Source of the DNA: Brachycybe producta
Lineage: Eukaryota > Arthropoda > Diplopoda > Playtdesmida > Andrognathidae
Assembly (NCBI GenBank): GCA_036925085.1
Contig: JAUPFP010000033.1
Location: 2,030,501 to 2,094,500, forward strand
Direction of reading: 5' to 3'
DNA: 64,000 nucleotides
Shown: piece by piece, positions 1 through 10,284 of the stretch
How the letters are laid out: each line of letters begins with the position of its first letter
Position numbering within the stretch: position 1 is the stretch's first letter
The notes under the pieces: generated by a model
What the model was told of the DNA's origin: nothing
Database searches by the model: none
What the model saw: only the letters and a program-made list of their open reading frames with translations
Made by a program: the position numbers and the translations under genes

Positions 1-1155
1 GCCACAATTTGTATCACGGTGTTTCTCTAACAATCTTTTGCTTCCAAATGCTTCATTGCAAATCTTACAAATGAACCGCTTTGAATCTCTTCTTGTATGA
101 CAATTCAAGTGGAGTTTTAGTTTGTAGGGATATTTTGCAACGTAGTCGCATTGATGGCATTTAAGGCTTTTCTTTTCGGTGTCCGTATTATCTGTCGACG
201 TAATTATTTGCGTAGGAACGTCACCTTGAGTTTGATCCTTTGTACGAGTAACAGTGAACCGTTTTGAATCTCTTCTTGCATGACAATTCAAATGGAGTCT
301 TAGTTTGTAGGGATATTTTGCAACGTAGTCGCATTGGTGACATTTGAGGGGTTTCTTTTCGGTGTCCGCATCATCCTTAAGGGACATAGTTATTTGCGAA
401 TGAGCTTCATCTTGAGCTCGATCGTTTGTACGAGTGAAATTCTGCAGAGTTTTTGTTATGTTTTGTCGTCGAACGAATGGATTTGTTTTCTCTTTGAAGT
501 TTTCATCTTCACTTTGACGTTTTTTTAATATTCTATAATTATTTGCTTTCTTTATGGAAAAATAATTAATTTTGTCACTATCTTCGTCAGAACAATCGTC
601 GATACTTTCTGTACTATTGCTTAGACTATCAATAACCTTCGTCGTTTGAGTTCGTGGTCTTAATCGGCTTTGAATCGTCAAACCAACATTCGATTCAATT
701 CCGTTCGCAGGTTTATTCTTGTCGTGCCACCGATCGAGGCTGTCCTTTAAACTATTGATCTCCATGCTGTCTGCGATGCGCATCAGACAATCGGCATGTT
801 GCTTAGGAACGGTTGCCTTCCCGGTGTATGCAAATTGAATCAGGTAGTCCATGTCTTCTGGATGATCAGCAATGTTGTCTAGACTAAGACAATGAACTTG
901 AGATGTCTTTGAGGATCCGTTTGGATTCTCATCGACGTCTGGCTCTTCTCGATCGAGAGACAAATTGCAGGCAACAGACCTAAAAGAATCTCTAAGTATG
1001 GGAAAAAGATGAACTAGGATAAATTTGTGGACTTTCTTCTGTTGCCCATGACAGATGACACTGAAGTCCACCAGATATTCCTCATTGAAGAACTCCCATA
1101 GTTTAGATGACAAGGCTTGGTCGTGACCCTCCCAGTCTAATAACATTTCTCCCAT
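1..1155 (-). CDS. BTB/C2H2 zinc-finger protein, array gene A (3' end off window)
   Basis: The frame is open from the ATG at 1155 to the left edge (385 residues, no stop), so the gene is cut by the window and not visibly broken. It starts MGEMLLDWEGHDQALSSKLW. The BTB domain covers about residues 1-130, with HGQQKKVHK near residue 40. An acidic/basic linker follows. Two copies of finger 1 (CHQCDYVAKYPYKL) lie near residues 271 and 333. The edge falls within or just after finger 2, past its fourth ligand (HRDTNCG); fingers 3-8 should lie to the left. A 3' splice site (TTTCAG) sits 9 bases before the ATG, with a possible donor near 1246. Proteins of this plan are usually nuclear DNA-binding regulators that dimerise through the BTB; the function here is inferred. 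Confidence 0.88.
   Translation of the reverse strand, partial: MGEMLLDWEGHDQALSSKLWEFFNEEYLVDFSVICHGQQKKVHKFILVHLFPILRDSFRSVACNLSLDREEPDVDENPNGSSKTSQVHCLSLDNIADHPEDMDYLIQFAYTGKATVPKQHADCLMRIADSMEINSLKDSLDRWHDKNKPANGIESNVGLTIQSRLRPRTQTTKVIDSLSNSTESIDDCSDEDSDKINYFSIKKANNYRILKKRQSEDENFKEKTNPFVRRQNITKTLQNFTRTNDRAQDEAHSQITMSLKDDADTEKKPLKCHQCDYVAKYPYKLRLHLNCHARRDSKRFTVTRTKDQTQGDVPTQIITSTDNTDTEKKSLKCHQCDYVAKYPYKLKLHLNCHTRRDSKRFICKICNEAFGSKRLLEKHRDTNCG
83..352 (-). repeat. 183-bp in-frame tandem duplication of finger 1 in gene A
   Basis: The stretch starting at 83 recurs at 266, an offset of 183 bp or 61 codons, with only a few differences. Each copy carries one CHQCDYVAKYPYKL finger plus a linker ending DTEKK. 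The high identity suggests a recent duplication. It is in frame and adds one whole finger. Confidence 0.85.
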
Positions 1156-2396
1156 GTTGAATCTCTGAAATTTAAAAAAATGTCCAATAATAGTACATCA
1201 ATAATGTAAATAACTAAAATTCACTATACAACAATTTGAGTTTCACCTGTGTGCCTCTCAATTGATTTAACATTTGAGATAGTTGAGTGTAAGCCAATAG
1301 ATGGTGCAACCTCTACTTAGAGCTAAATATGTTTACATAAAAAAAAACCACGATTCATTGATTACACCTGTGATGGATTTTCTTATAAAACTGTTTCTAG
1401 GTTCTCTTAATAAATAATAAAAAAAATAGAACGATGTAGGAGGAATAGATAAAACCTTTAAACGAGACTATAAAATTGAACCTCTCTCACGCATGACGTT
1501 TCCCCCTCTAACATGGAGTTGAATTACCTCTATATATTTATATTGGAGATAATGTAAAAATCTAAAAAGGGGCAACAGTGAAGATGTCAACTGAAAGATA
1601 GAAATATTCAGGTTGACATCTTGGGTCTTCTTCTAGCTGCCTCTTTTCAATATAATTTATGATGAAATATAACTGCAGTTTTAATTTATTTTTTTAATAA
1701 ATTAAAACAATTTATAGCTTCGACTATTCAAAATATTTAGATTAGAATATTTATTTTCAAAATATTCAGATTAAAAAATTTATTTTAAAAATCATTTAGT
1801 ATTTTTTCAACTTATTTATTTTATGAATTTTCATTTCTACCTGATTTTCTAACTTTGGTTATTCTACTTTTCAAAAAAGCAACACTAAAAAGAAAATGAA
1901 AATTTGCTAGAAACTCGAATGGGTAGCTTGATCACTTGATACTATTTTCATGTTGATATCTTTTAAAATAAACTTCTAATGGACAAAAATTTAAGATTTT
2001 TAAGCAAAAATTTAAAAATTTTAAGCAGCTGGCTTAAACAAAGTTGGGTCATTTTCAAACTCACACACAAAAAGTTCATTTTAAAAAATATCAACATTGA
2101 AATTAGAGAAATTTAAAAACAGATTAAAATTGTAATTAATTTTTCTGATTTAAACGATATTTTAAACCTTGATTTTTTTTAAAAATTCAATAACTTTTTC
2201 AATTGTCTCTTGTGGAATTTTTTTTTAACGTGTTCTTCATTTTAACGCTTGCTTAAGAAATTAATCAAGAAATGAACCAGAGAGAAAGAAGAAATGCTAT
2301 CATATATAGCAAAGAGTTAAAAATATTTAATAACAGTACAATAACAAAAAATTAACATTTAGATACACGATTTTAATAATTTTATTAGTTCATAAA
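1156..2396. other. Intergenic A-1: promoter of gene A, 3' UTR of gene 1
   Basis: It holds the putative 5' UTR intron of gene A (acceptor at 1165-1167, tentative donor at 1246). A repeat-C copy begins with GCCAATAGATGGTGCA at 1293-1308 and runs to about 1545. A family-D fold-back fragment lies at about 1890-2110 (GAAACTCGAATGGGTAG ... ATGTTGATATC). The AATAAA candidate for gene 1 is at 2381-2386 (minus). I see no other gene. Confidence 0.6.
1293..1545 (+). repeat. Interspersed repeat C, copy 1
   Basis: It shares its start (GCCAATAGATGGTGCA, then TACTTAGA) and its end (ACCTCTATATATTTAT) with copies at 22985-23175 and 46237-46495. The middle is diverged. The opening block resembles a CTCF core. 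The class is unknown, and I see no terminal repeats. Confidence 0.55.
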
Positions 2397-3998
2397 TTAT
2401 GAAGTCTGCTTGTCCGTATCTTCCGATTGACATGGATCGTGATTATTGAGTGTTCCCAAATGATCGTCCAGTTCAAGTCCATGTTTCTTCCTCATATGAG
2501 CTCTAAGCTCGAACCTCCTCCTCAAATTGTGTCCGCAGACGTGGCATACGAACTTGTATTCCACTTTACCCTCGTGGCGTTGCATGTGTATCTTAAAACT
2601 TAATATGTCGGAATACTCGGCACTGCAAATGTTACATTTGAAAGGTTTCACACCCTTGTGGCGGACTAAAACATGATGCTTTAGTCTTTCACTAGAGTGA
2701 AATTGGTTCCCACATTCTTCACACATGTAGTTTCTTATATTCTGATGAGTTCTGCGTTCGTGTTGTTTTACGTAATAACTGTAGGGAGCGGCGTAATTGC
2801 AGAGTTTACACTTGTACTTGTTCACGCGTTCGTGTTTTTCTTTCGCGTGGATACGTAGTTGGTGAATTCCATAACATGCGTAGTCGCAATCCGGACACTT
2901 GACATTCTTTTCTAGAGGATTTCCTTCTTCGTCTACTTGGTGTTTCGTCATCAGATGTCTTTGAAAGCTTAGTCTTCGAGGCGCTTTGTGGCCGCAATAT
3001 TTACACACGATAGGCTCTTTTCCACACTTGGTATCGCTGTGCATTTCGAGTGCTCGGCTACTTTCGAATCTTTTCTTACACGTATTACATGAGAAATGCT
3101 TTGGACCCTTTGCCTGTTTTCTAGTGTGACTTCTTAAGTGGCGTTCCATTTTGCATTTAAATAATGCAGTGTAATCACAATGCGGACAGTCGAGGATTTT
3201 CTTCTCTTTGATTTTATTATCTGTCGACGTTGTTGTTGTTGTTTGTTCTTGCGAAGGACCTTCATCTGTAGAATCTTTTTTGGTTTCTTTTTGTCGAGTT
3301 TTTGCTGAATCTTGTCCTTTAAGTGAATTCTTTGTGAGGTGATCACCTTCACTTCGACACTTTCGTAATACTCTAGTCCGTTTAGTTGTCTTCTTTCTTG
3401 GTGTGGTATTTCTTTTGACAACGGCACTCTTGCTCAGACGCGATTCTTTGTCGACAACGGAATCAGAACAATCCATGTCTAAATTTTCCTCATTATGCTT
3501 AAACGCCTTCAGTTGTGTTTGTGGTCTTAGTCTGCTTAGAAGTGGCTCGTCCTCAAGTTTACTCTTGTCGTGCCACTGACTCAGACTGTCCTTTAAACTA
3601 TTAATCTCCATTGTTTCAGCGATGTGCATCATACAGTCGGCATGTTCTTTAGGAACGGTGGCCTTTCCAGTGTACGCAAACCGAATCAGATAGTCCATGT
3701 CCTCTGGATGGTCAGCAATATTGTCCAAATTGAGACATTGAGCCTCTGGTATCTTCAGAGATAAACCTGGAGTTAAATCCGTTGTCAGATCTTGTTGATC
3801 CATACAGAAGGTGCCACTGGACCTGAGAGACTCCTTGAGCATTGGAAAGAGAAATGCCAGTACAAACTTATGGACTTTCACCTGTTGTCCATGACAAGTA
3901 ACATTAAAGTCCACCAGATAATCCTCATTGAAGAACTCCCATAGTTTGGTGGACAAGGCTTTTTCGTGACCCTCCCAGTCTAAAAGCATTTCTCCCAT
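2397..3998 (-). CDS. BTB/C2H2 zinc-finger protein, array gene 1
   Basis: 533 residues from the ATG at 3998 (MGEMLLDWEGHEK). The frame is open further upstream, but that stretch is intronic: a TTTCAG acceptor follows a pyrimidine tract and lies 10 bases before the ATG. The BTB domain is residues 1-130. The linker is Lys/Arg-rich. Finger 1 is single and divergent (CPHCDYTALFKCKMERH). Finger 2 is CCHC (HSDTKCG) and fingers 3-8 follow. The protein ends in the tail CQSEDTDKQTS. Its finger 6 helix (HSSERLKHH) is unlike those of other groups. A CTCF-like site lies 188 bp upstream. With A and 2 it forms the most diverged end of the array. Confidence 0.93.
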   Translation of the reverse strand: MGEMLLDWEGHEKALSTKLWEFFNEDYLVDFNVTCHGQQVKVHKFVLAFLFPMLKESLRSSGTFCMDQQDLTTDLTPGLSLKIPEAQCLNLDNIADHPEDMDYLIRFAYTGKATVPKEHADCMMHIAETMEINSLKDSLSQWHDKSKLEDEPLLSRLRPQTQLKAFKHNEENLDMDCSDSVVDKESRLSKSAVVKRNTTPRKKTTKRTRVLRKCRSEGDHLTKNSLKGQDSAKTRQKETKKDSTDEGPSQEQTTTTTSTDNKIKEKKILDCPHCDYTALFKCKMERHLRSHTRKQAKGPKHFSCNTCKKRFESSRALEMHSDTKCGKEPIVCKYCGHKAPRRLSFQRHLMTKHQVDEEGNPLEKNVKCPDCDYACYGIHQLRIHAKEKHERVNKYKCKLCNYAAPYSYYVKQHERRTHQNIRNYMCEECGNQFHSSERLKHHVLVRHKGVKPFKCNICSAEYSDILSFKIHMQRHEGKVEYKFVCHVCGHNLRRRFELRAHMRKKHGLELDDHLGTLNNHDPCQSEDTDKQTS

Positions 3999-4185
3999 GT
4001 CTCTCTCTCTGAAATGGTAGAAATTCACAAAATTTGTTCAAAAATGTTAATGAATAATTAATAAAGTTATATTTAGTTCATATAAATATTTGTAAAATGT
4101 ACAAAGCTGATACTAAAGTCTTCAGGCGTAAATCAAAACAGATTTCCAATAAAAATGATGAAAATAATTTGACTTAAGTACTAAA

Positions 4186-4200
4186 ACTAGATGGCAGCAC
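4186..4200 (+). promoter_or_regulatory. CTCF-like site upstream of gene 1
   Basis: ACTAGATGGCAGCAC, the left-most copy of the array motif. It keeps AG-A-T-GGC-A-G-C but lacks the upstream CCA. It is 188 bp before the gene 1 ATG. Confidence 0.5.
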
Positions 4201-5035
4201 GGTATTTAGTTCTGATAGAAGTGGTATGCAATGTTTTGCATTGCATAAGACTCAAGTATACCGTTCTGACAGCCATTTTGAGTCTTGTTCCGTATTTCGA
4301 TAATATGGAAACCCAAAAGACTGAAATATGAGTTGCATTTTTTGTTTCCTTTTTTTCTACTGAGTGAAACATAACACTATTCAACTTCGATCACTAATCA
4401 AAATATTTAGATTAGAGTATCTAGTTTCAAAATCTATCATTAGTTTTTTTTCCGATTTGTAGTTTTAATGTTATAATTTTTTGAAAAATCAAATACATTT
4501 ATATGACAGATTTTTTTTCCGTCCTATAATTCAGAGTTAATATTGGTAAGTTGTCAAAAATAATTATTTTTTTGTAATTAAATTACTTCCTAAAGTATTT
4601 TTTACTACATTCCTTTTGAAACTCTAGTTTGAAAAATTGTGATTAATTTTTTGTTACTTTTCAACTTTTTTTCTGTTTTGTATTTTAAACTATTTTCGTT
4701 CGCAAACTACTCATAAGTTGTGTTAATTATTCCTAATTATTGTTGAGGGCCACTTTCTACCTTTATTTAAAAAAAAAACATAATTAAGAAAATAAAACAG
4801 GTACAAAACATTTATCTCCATATTCAAAAATGTTGCTTAAAATAAAGTTAAGCTTTAAACATTGATGCAAGACAAAACTCTATAGTAAGTCTATGGAAAG
4901 TATTTTAATTTTAGCTTTGTTGAAGAAGTAACATTTTAAAATACGACATTTTGCATGTGGTGATGTGACATTCTTAATCATGTGATTTGAATTTCAAAAA
5001 TAATTCGGATGCTTTGAAAAATGAGTAATTATAAT

Positions 5036-5560
5036 TATTTTTTTTTAAATTTAATAATTATTAGTTTTTTTTAATTTAATTATAATTTTTTTTAAAATTT
5101 AGTAATTATAATTTTTTTTAAATTTAGTAATTATAATTTTTTTAAATTTAGTAATTATAATTTTTTTTTAAATTTTGTAATTATAATTTTTTTTTTAAAT
5201 TTAGTAATTATAATTTTTTTAAATTTAGTAATTATAATTTTTTTTAATTTTTAGTAATTATAATTTTTTTTAAATTTAGTAATTATAATTTTTTTAAATT
5301 TAGTAATTATAATTTTTTTTTAATTTTTAGTAATTATAATTTTTTTTAAATTTAGTAATTATAATTTTTTTTTAAATTTAGTAATTATAATTTTTTTTAA
5401 ATTTAGTAATTATAATTTTTTTTAAATTTAGTAATTATAATTTTTTTTAAATTTAGTAATTGTAATTTTTTTTTAATTTAGTAATTATAATTATTTTTTA
5501 AATGTAATAATTATAATTATTTTTAAATTTAGTAATTATAATTAATTTCTTTAAATTTGT
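5036..5560. repeat. AT minisatellite, unit about 23-25 bp
   Basis: About 21 tandem units of the form TTTAGTAATTATAATTTTTT, differing mainly in T-tract length (6-9 T) and rare substitutions near the right end. There is no coding potential. Homogeneous inner units with diverged edge units suggest slippage or unequal exchange. Confidence 0.92.
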
Positions 5561-6143
5561 AATTAATTACTGTTGTGTATCTTTAAAACTTTAAACGTAA
5601 TTTATCTGAAAAAATGTCCAGAAGTCCAATTTAAAATTAGAAAGTTAAAAAACCAAGGAATTTATTTGTGACTACACTAACCACTTATTATTATTAAATT
5701 GGCTCCTTTTAATTATTTTACAAATATTTGAAGAAGTTCATCATGACCTTTATTTAACTTATGAGTCTTCTTTTTCTTTCGCATTTATTTAACAAAAAAG
5801 TTACAAAATATTTAACACCAATAATAACAGTAATAATACAAAAAAACATAGAGACACAGCTTCACATTCATTCACAAATTGGTATACATTCTTATTCGAA
5901 CATGGTTATTCTGTACATTTCAGAAGAGGAGCAACACTGAGGAGAAAGTGAAAGTCTTTAGAAACTAGAACGGTAACTGAATCATTTTAAGTAACCGACT
6001 GACCCTTCTAGTTTCTAAAACACTTAAGGCTTTTTTAAAGTGTAAACGTCTTTTGAACTGTGATGATTCTATCTTTCAGGTGCAGAAATGAAAGTGAAAA
6101 AGTGAACAAGATTTAGAAACTAGAAGGGAAATTCAATCACTTA

Positions 6144-6295
6144 AGGGTCTCTACACATAATCCGGTCATAACACGGTCCGGTTATGATCACCGGTCATTT
6201 TTCTATGCCAACTTTATTAAATACATTGGATTTCAATTGAAAATCTATATAGTTTCCGACCCCACCTTTGACCGTATAGTGTGAATCGACCCCCA
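6144..6295. mobile_element. PIF/Harbinger-like MITE, TTA target duplication
   Basis: The ends are imperfect inverted repeats (AGGGTCTCTACACATAATCC on the left; the complement of the right end reads TGGGGGTCGATTCACACTAT, and both lead into CGGTCA). TTA flanks the element at 6141-6143 and 6296-6298. Removing it rejoins a family-D sequence (CACTTA then GGGTATTTTCATG), so it inserted into D. It is 152 bp with no coding capacity. The superfamily is inferred from the TTA duplication. Confidence 0.7.
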
Positions 6296-6371
6296 TTAGG
6301 GTATTTTCATGTTGATGATATATTTCAAAATAAGCCTTTTTTTAGGTGAGTTTAAAAATGACCCAACTTGA

Positions 6372-6551
6372 AGGCCTTGTTTCCACTGGGGTGAAAATTT
6401 GAACTTCTTGAAAATTTCAACTTGTGAAAAATGGAAGACACGAAACCCCGGGCCCATTCACTATAATAGGCAAAGGCCACGTTTGTTCAATTTTTCACCA
6501 GTTCAAATTTTCAAAAAAGTTCAAATTTTCACCTCAATGAAAACAAGGCCC
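6372..6551. mobile_element. MITE family B, copy 1
   Basis: Inverted ends AGGCCTTGTTTCCACTGGGG and GGGCCTTGTTTTCATTGAGG (right end, complement) continue into GTGAAAATTTGAAC on both sides. A second copy is at 50689-50878. It lies inside the same family-D copy as the MITE at 6144, making a nested cluster. Confidence 0.75.
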
Positions 6552-6753
6552 TTAGCAGACAATATTTTTTTTTTAAATTTTTGTCTATAAAAAGTTTATT
6601 TTGAAAGATACCAACATGAAAACAGGTTTAAATAATTGAGCTCTCCATTTTAATTTTCAAAAAAACACTCTCTAGTTTTCTCTTAATTTTACTCCTGAAT
6701 GACAGAGAGGGCCATTTACACTTTAAAACGAGCTTAAATTATGAAAAAAGTTA

Positions 6754-8430
6754 CTAAGTCGATTTGCACGCGTCTTGTAACTGATTTGCAACGGTTGTTG
6801 CTGACTCTTCATCAAGTTCGATTCCATGTTTCTTTCGAACGTGAATCTTGAGCACAGACTTCTTCCTTAACCTGTGTCCACAAATGTGGCATACGAACTT
6901 GTACTCGACTTTACCCTCGTGACGTTGTATGTGTATCTTAAAGCTCAACGAGTCCGAATACTCGGCACTACAAATGTTACACTTGTATGGTTTCAGTCCC
7001 TTGTGACGGACTAAAACGTGACGTTTTAAATGTGCCATTTTCTGAAAACGGTACCCACATTCGTCACACATGTAATCTCTTATGTTCTGATGTTTTCCGC
7101 GTTCGTGTCGCCGTATGTCTTTAACGTAAGGAGCGGTATAGTTGCATTCTTTACATTTAAACTTTCCCATGCGTTCGTGTTTCGCTCTCTCGTGGACTCG
7201 TAGTTGGTGTTTCGCGTAACATACAAAGTCGCAATCGGGACACTTGACGTTCTTTTCGAGTGGATTTCCGTCAACGTCCATATGATGCAGTGACATTATG
7301 TGTTGCTTAAGAATCTGTTTTCGATGCGTTTTGAAATCGCAATATTTACAAACGGGAGGTTCAGTTCCACAGTTCGAATCGCGGTGTATCTCTAACAGAA
7401 GCCGACTTTCAAATCTCTTCTTACATATTCTGCATGGATACTGCTTTGGACCTTTTGCTTCTTTTTTAGCATGAGTTTCCAAATGCCTTTGAAGTCGATA
7501 CGGATAAATCGCAACGTATTTACAATGAGGGCAATTGAGGTTTTTCTTTTCTTTAACTTTATCATTTTTTGACGTAGCTGTTTCTTCGTTAGCTTTATCT
7601 TCGGAGTCTGTTTTTGTTTCGTTTTCAAGATTTTTCGTCACGTTTTGTTTTCGAAATGATTTATTGACTTTCTCTTTATTGCGATCGACTTCGCTCTTAA
7701 GCTTCCCTGGTCGCCAATTTTGATCGTGATTTTTTTTCTTTCTAGATTTTCTGCTTCTTTCATCGTCGGTGTCATCATCGGAACAGCCGTCGAAACTCTC
7801 GATGTCATCCAAACTCGATTCTTCATCGACAACCGAATGAATACTCATCTCGTCATCATCATCATCATCATCGTCGTCGTCATCAGAGGTAACTTTTTCC
7901 ATTTTTTCCTCGATAACGTTTTTGGACCTAGTTTGCTGTCGTAATCTGCTAAGTGGTGTTACATTATTTTGTTCAATCTTGTTTGTAAGTTTATTTTTGT
8001 CTTGATACTGACCGAGGCTGTCTTTTAAACTATTGATTCCCATGTTATCTGCGATGCGCACTAGGCAATCTGCATGTTCTTTAGGAATAACGGTCTTTCC
8101 GTTGTATGCATACTCGATGAGAAAGTCCATATCTTCCGCATGATCCGTAAGGTTGTCCAAATTGAGACACTGAGGTGTCGGTAACATGTTAGCAGTGTCG
8201 ACGTTCTTGTTGGTAGGCGATTGTTCGTGATCGAGAATCAAAGGGTCCGTCGACCAGATGGACTCTTTAAGTATGGGAAAGAGAAAAGCCATAACAAACT
8301 TATGAACTTTCTTCTGTTGTCCGTGACAGGTGACATTGAAGTCCACCAGATATTCCTCGTTGAAGAACTCTCGTAGTTTTGTAGACAACGCTTTGTCGTG
8401 ATCTTTCCATTCTAATAGTATTTCTCCCAT
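6754..8430 (-). CDS. BTB/C2H2 zinc-finger protein, array gene 2
   Basis: 558 residues, starting MGEILLEWKDHDKALSTKLRE. BTB 1-130. The linker holds a run of 11 Asp encoded by GAT/GAC repeats (7850-7890 region), then a Lys/Asp-rich stretch. Finger 1 is single (CPHCKYVAIYPYRLQRH), finger 2 is CCHC (HRDSNCG), and fingers 3-8 are standard except finger 3 (CKYCDFKTHRKQILKQH) and finger 6 (YRFQKMAHLKRH). The tail differs from the array consensus (VANQLQDACKST). The acceptor upstream of the ATG is weak and I found no donor. Unlike nearly all other members it has no CTCF-like site in the first 500 bp upstream. Confidence 0.93.
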   Translation of the reverse strand: MGEILLEWKDHDKALSTKLREFFNEEYLVDFNVTCHGQQKKVHKFVMAFLFPILKESIWSTDPLILDHEQSPTNKNVDTANMLPTPQCLNLDNLTDHAEDMDFLIEYAYNGKTVIPKEHADCLVRIADNMGINSLKDSLGQYQDKNKLTNKIEQNNVTPLSRLRQQTRSKNVIEEKMEKVTSDDDDDDDDDDDEMSIHSVVDEESSLDDIESFDGCSDDDTDDERSRKSRKKKNHDQNWRPGKLKSEVDRNKEKVNKSFRKQNVTKNLENETKTDSEDKANEETATSKNDKVKEKKNLNCPHCKYVAIYPYRLQRHLETHAKKEAKGPKQYPCRICKKRFESRLLLEIHRDSNCGTEPPVCKYCDFKTHRKQILKQHIMSLHHMDVDGNPLEKNVKCPDCDFVCYAKHQLRVHERAKHERMGKFKCKECNYTAPYVKDIRRHERGKHQNIRDYMCDECGYRFQKMAHLKRHVLVRHKGLKPYKCNICSAEYSDSLSFKIHIQRHEGKVEYKFVCHICGHRLRKKSVLKIHVRKKHGIELDEESATTVANQLQDACKST

Positions 8431-9903
8431 GTTTCTGAATTTTTATTTGGCGAATTCGGTATTCTGTGCAACAATAATAATGAACTCTTTATGAGTTAAC
8501 GTATTTTTTGTTATCATTTATTATACATACCGCTTCAGGGTATTTTTTTGATTAGAAACCGTTAGCCTTCAAGCTAAAGGTTGCAAAGGATGCACACACA
8601 CATACAACAAGGCGAAACAGCTGAAAGGAGCTTCGTGCATAGAGGCTAATTAAGCGGCGGCACCTAGACGAATGAATTTCCCAGCTTGATGGTGGGGGAT
8701 AATTTGTATTTGCTTTATTTTGTTGTTTGATCCAAGCTTCACTTTACCTTAGATCAAATGGTCGAAGATTTATATTTTATCGGAATTATCTTAAAAGATT
8801 TTTTTGAAAATAATGCAAAAAAAATATAGACAAAAAAATGGCAACAATGAGAGAAGTATCTGGCGACTAGAAATTCAGATAGCTTTTTTATGCTATGTGA
8901 TCGAATGAAGGACGTCACTATATAGCCTCTAACTAAAAGATCAGAGCCCATTTTCGGCCGGGGTTCCCTAATTTTTACGGTCTCTCCAAAGGACTAGGAA
9001 CCATAACAGATATAAACTCGCCATTTTACAACAAGGGTCCCATGACCTTTCACAATGTTGAATTTAAATTGTGCCGATAATTTTTATTAGGTACAGCGGA
9101 ACGGCTTCCTATTGTGGCTAAATGTATATACAAATCAAGGAAGATACACTTTAACCCCTGGATGTCCAGGGTGTCGCTGCTGTTGTAACGTGAGAAAGTG
9201 ACGTCATCCATTTGAGCGCTCATGCAGTTGAATTGAGCGGTTAAGTGCACTTTATTTAAAAAGCCACAAGGGGGGGGGGGGTTTCTAGTCACCAACAATA
9301 GTTAATAATAATTAGCATCAATACTGTAATTTACGAGCTAACAAAGTAAACAATTGAATTGAATATGCATCCTACTGCTGCAGTTTGAAAATAATTTTAC
9401 TAGTTAAATTATTTTCGAAAATTGTACATAAAAAATCCATTTTTTTACTGAAAAGCAGGCAAGAAGGCCTATAGCAGAGGGACAAAAGTATAATTGCAGC
9501 ATGCAAAATATGCATTAATTGTCAAACCACAATAACAATTGTAATGTGGTGTCTGTTACAGCTGAATTGAAATGCACTGTCAGAAAATTAAGAGCCCCCC
9601 CCCCCATAATACAAATTCATTTTAATGCATAAAATCCTCTGCAAGGGTTCCGTTGTCGTAACACTCTATGAACATTGAACAGTTGTTCCTAGGGATACGA
9701 GCGTATTACTGTTCATGCACATGTAATGCACAGTATGCACATACACAGTACACACACAGTACACAGTACATGCACAGTAATGTGAGCGACACATCTCCTC
9801 ATCCTACTTTGACCAGCGTTGCTTCCTCTATCGCATGGTTACCATGCGGGTGTTACAGTAATATGCTCGTTATGTATCTGTCCGTGCGGAAATCTCTCTA
9901 AGC

Positions 9904-9930
9904 GTAAGAGTGATCAGTGATCACTCTTAC
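9904..9930. repeat. Short palindrome
   Basis: GTAAGAGTGATCA and GTGATCACTCTTAC face each other with almost no spacer. It could form a hairpin of about 13 bp. Role unknown. Confidence 0.8.
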
Positions 9931-10043
9931 CCAAATACAATGCCCCGCACAGTTTGCTTGAAGTTGGTTTAGGACAAGAGCATTCTATCATGTGCTTAAA
10001 AATGTTAAGCATTTAATTACTGTACGTGAGGCCTATGTATTAA

Positions 10044-10163
10044 ACTATTAACATATGGCATGTGGGGTCACTGGGGGCTTGGTGCAAAATCGGAATAAGT
10101 GGAGAGTTAGAACCAGCAAGGCCGACCCTGCTGCTTGTGGGATAAGGTACAGGAAATGATGAT
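10044..10163 (+). mobile_element. Short retroposon (SINE-like or 5'-truncated LINE) with 16-bp target duplication
   Basis: GAGGCCTATGTATTAA occurs at both 10028-10043 and 10164-10179. The 120 bp between is GC-richer than its surroundings and ends GGAAATGATGAT, a short GAT-repeat tail of the kind found on some LINE/SINE 3' ends. There is no open frame. The long duplication and tail point to target-primed insertion. The family is not identified. Confidence 0.7.
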
Positions 10164-10284
10164 GAGGCCTATGTATTAACAGAGACAATTATTTTTTGTC
10201 ATTTTTAAATTTATTGAAAAAACATACCAAAAAAACGAACAATAAATACCAATAATACAAAAAATATGTAAAAACTCGTTTATA

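Larger units (their letters stand above)
3999..6753. other. Intergenic 1-2, 2.7 kb, mostly repeats
   Basis: From the gene-1 side: the 5' UTR region and acceptor at 4009, a CTCF-like site at 4186-4200, then about 800 bp of AT-rich DNA in which I see nothing. The AT minisatellite lies at 5036-5560. From about 5925 to 6700 there are family-D sequences broken by two MITEs (6144-6295 and 6372-6551). A possible AATAAA for gene 2 is at 6595-6600 (minus). Confidence 0.6.
8431..10284. other. Intergenic 2-3, 1.85 kb, no gene seen
   Basis: Unlike other spacers it has no array CTCF-like site. It holds a stretch at about 9050-9290 ending in a G12 run, an AC/CATG-rich microsatellite at about 9700-9785, a 27-bp palindrome at 9904-9930, the short retroposon-like insertion at 10044-10163, and the conserved 3' UTR block of gene 3 (10190-10275, AATAAA on minus at 10210-10215). 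Short open frames on either strand show no protein likeness. Confidence 0.55.

Noticed and set aside
3999-4028. Upstream extensions of array proteins (for example MNFYHFRERD or MYTSHNLPFQKD before MGE)
   Set aside because: They run through the intron acceptor CATTTCAG; several begin at GTG or TTG. The conserved ATG of MGE[IM]LL was used.
5036-5560. Regular repeats considered as a CRISPR-like array
   Set aside because: There are no unique spacers, only tandem AT units, and this is animal nuclear DNA.
7535-7944. Plus-strand frames opposite the linker of gene 2
   Set aside because: Antisense shadows of the coding exon.
9050-9298. Minus-strand frame of 82 codons ending in a G-run
   Set aside because: No domain or conservation; lies in spacer with low-complexity ends.
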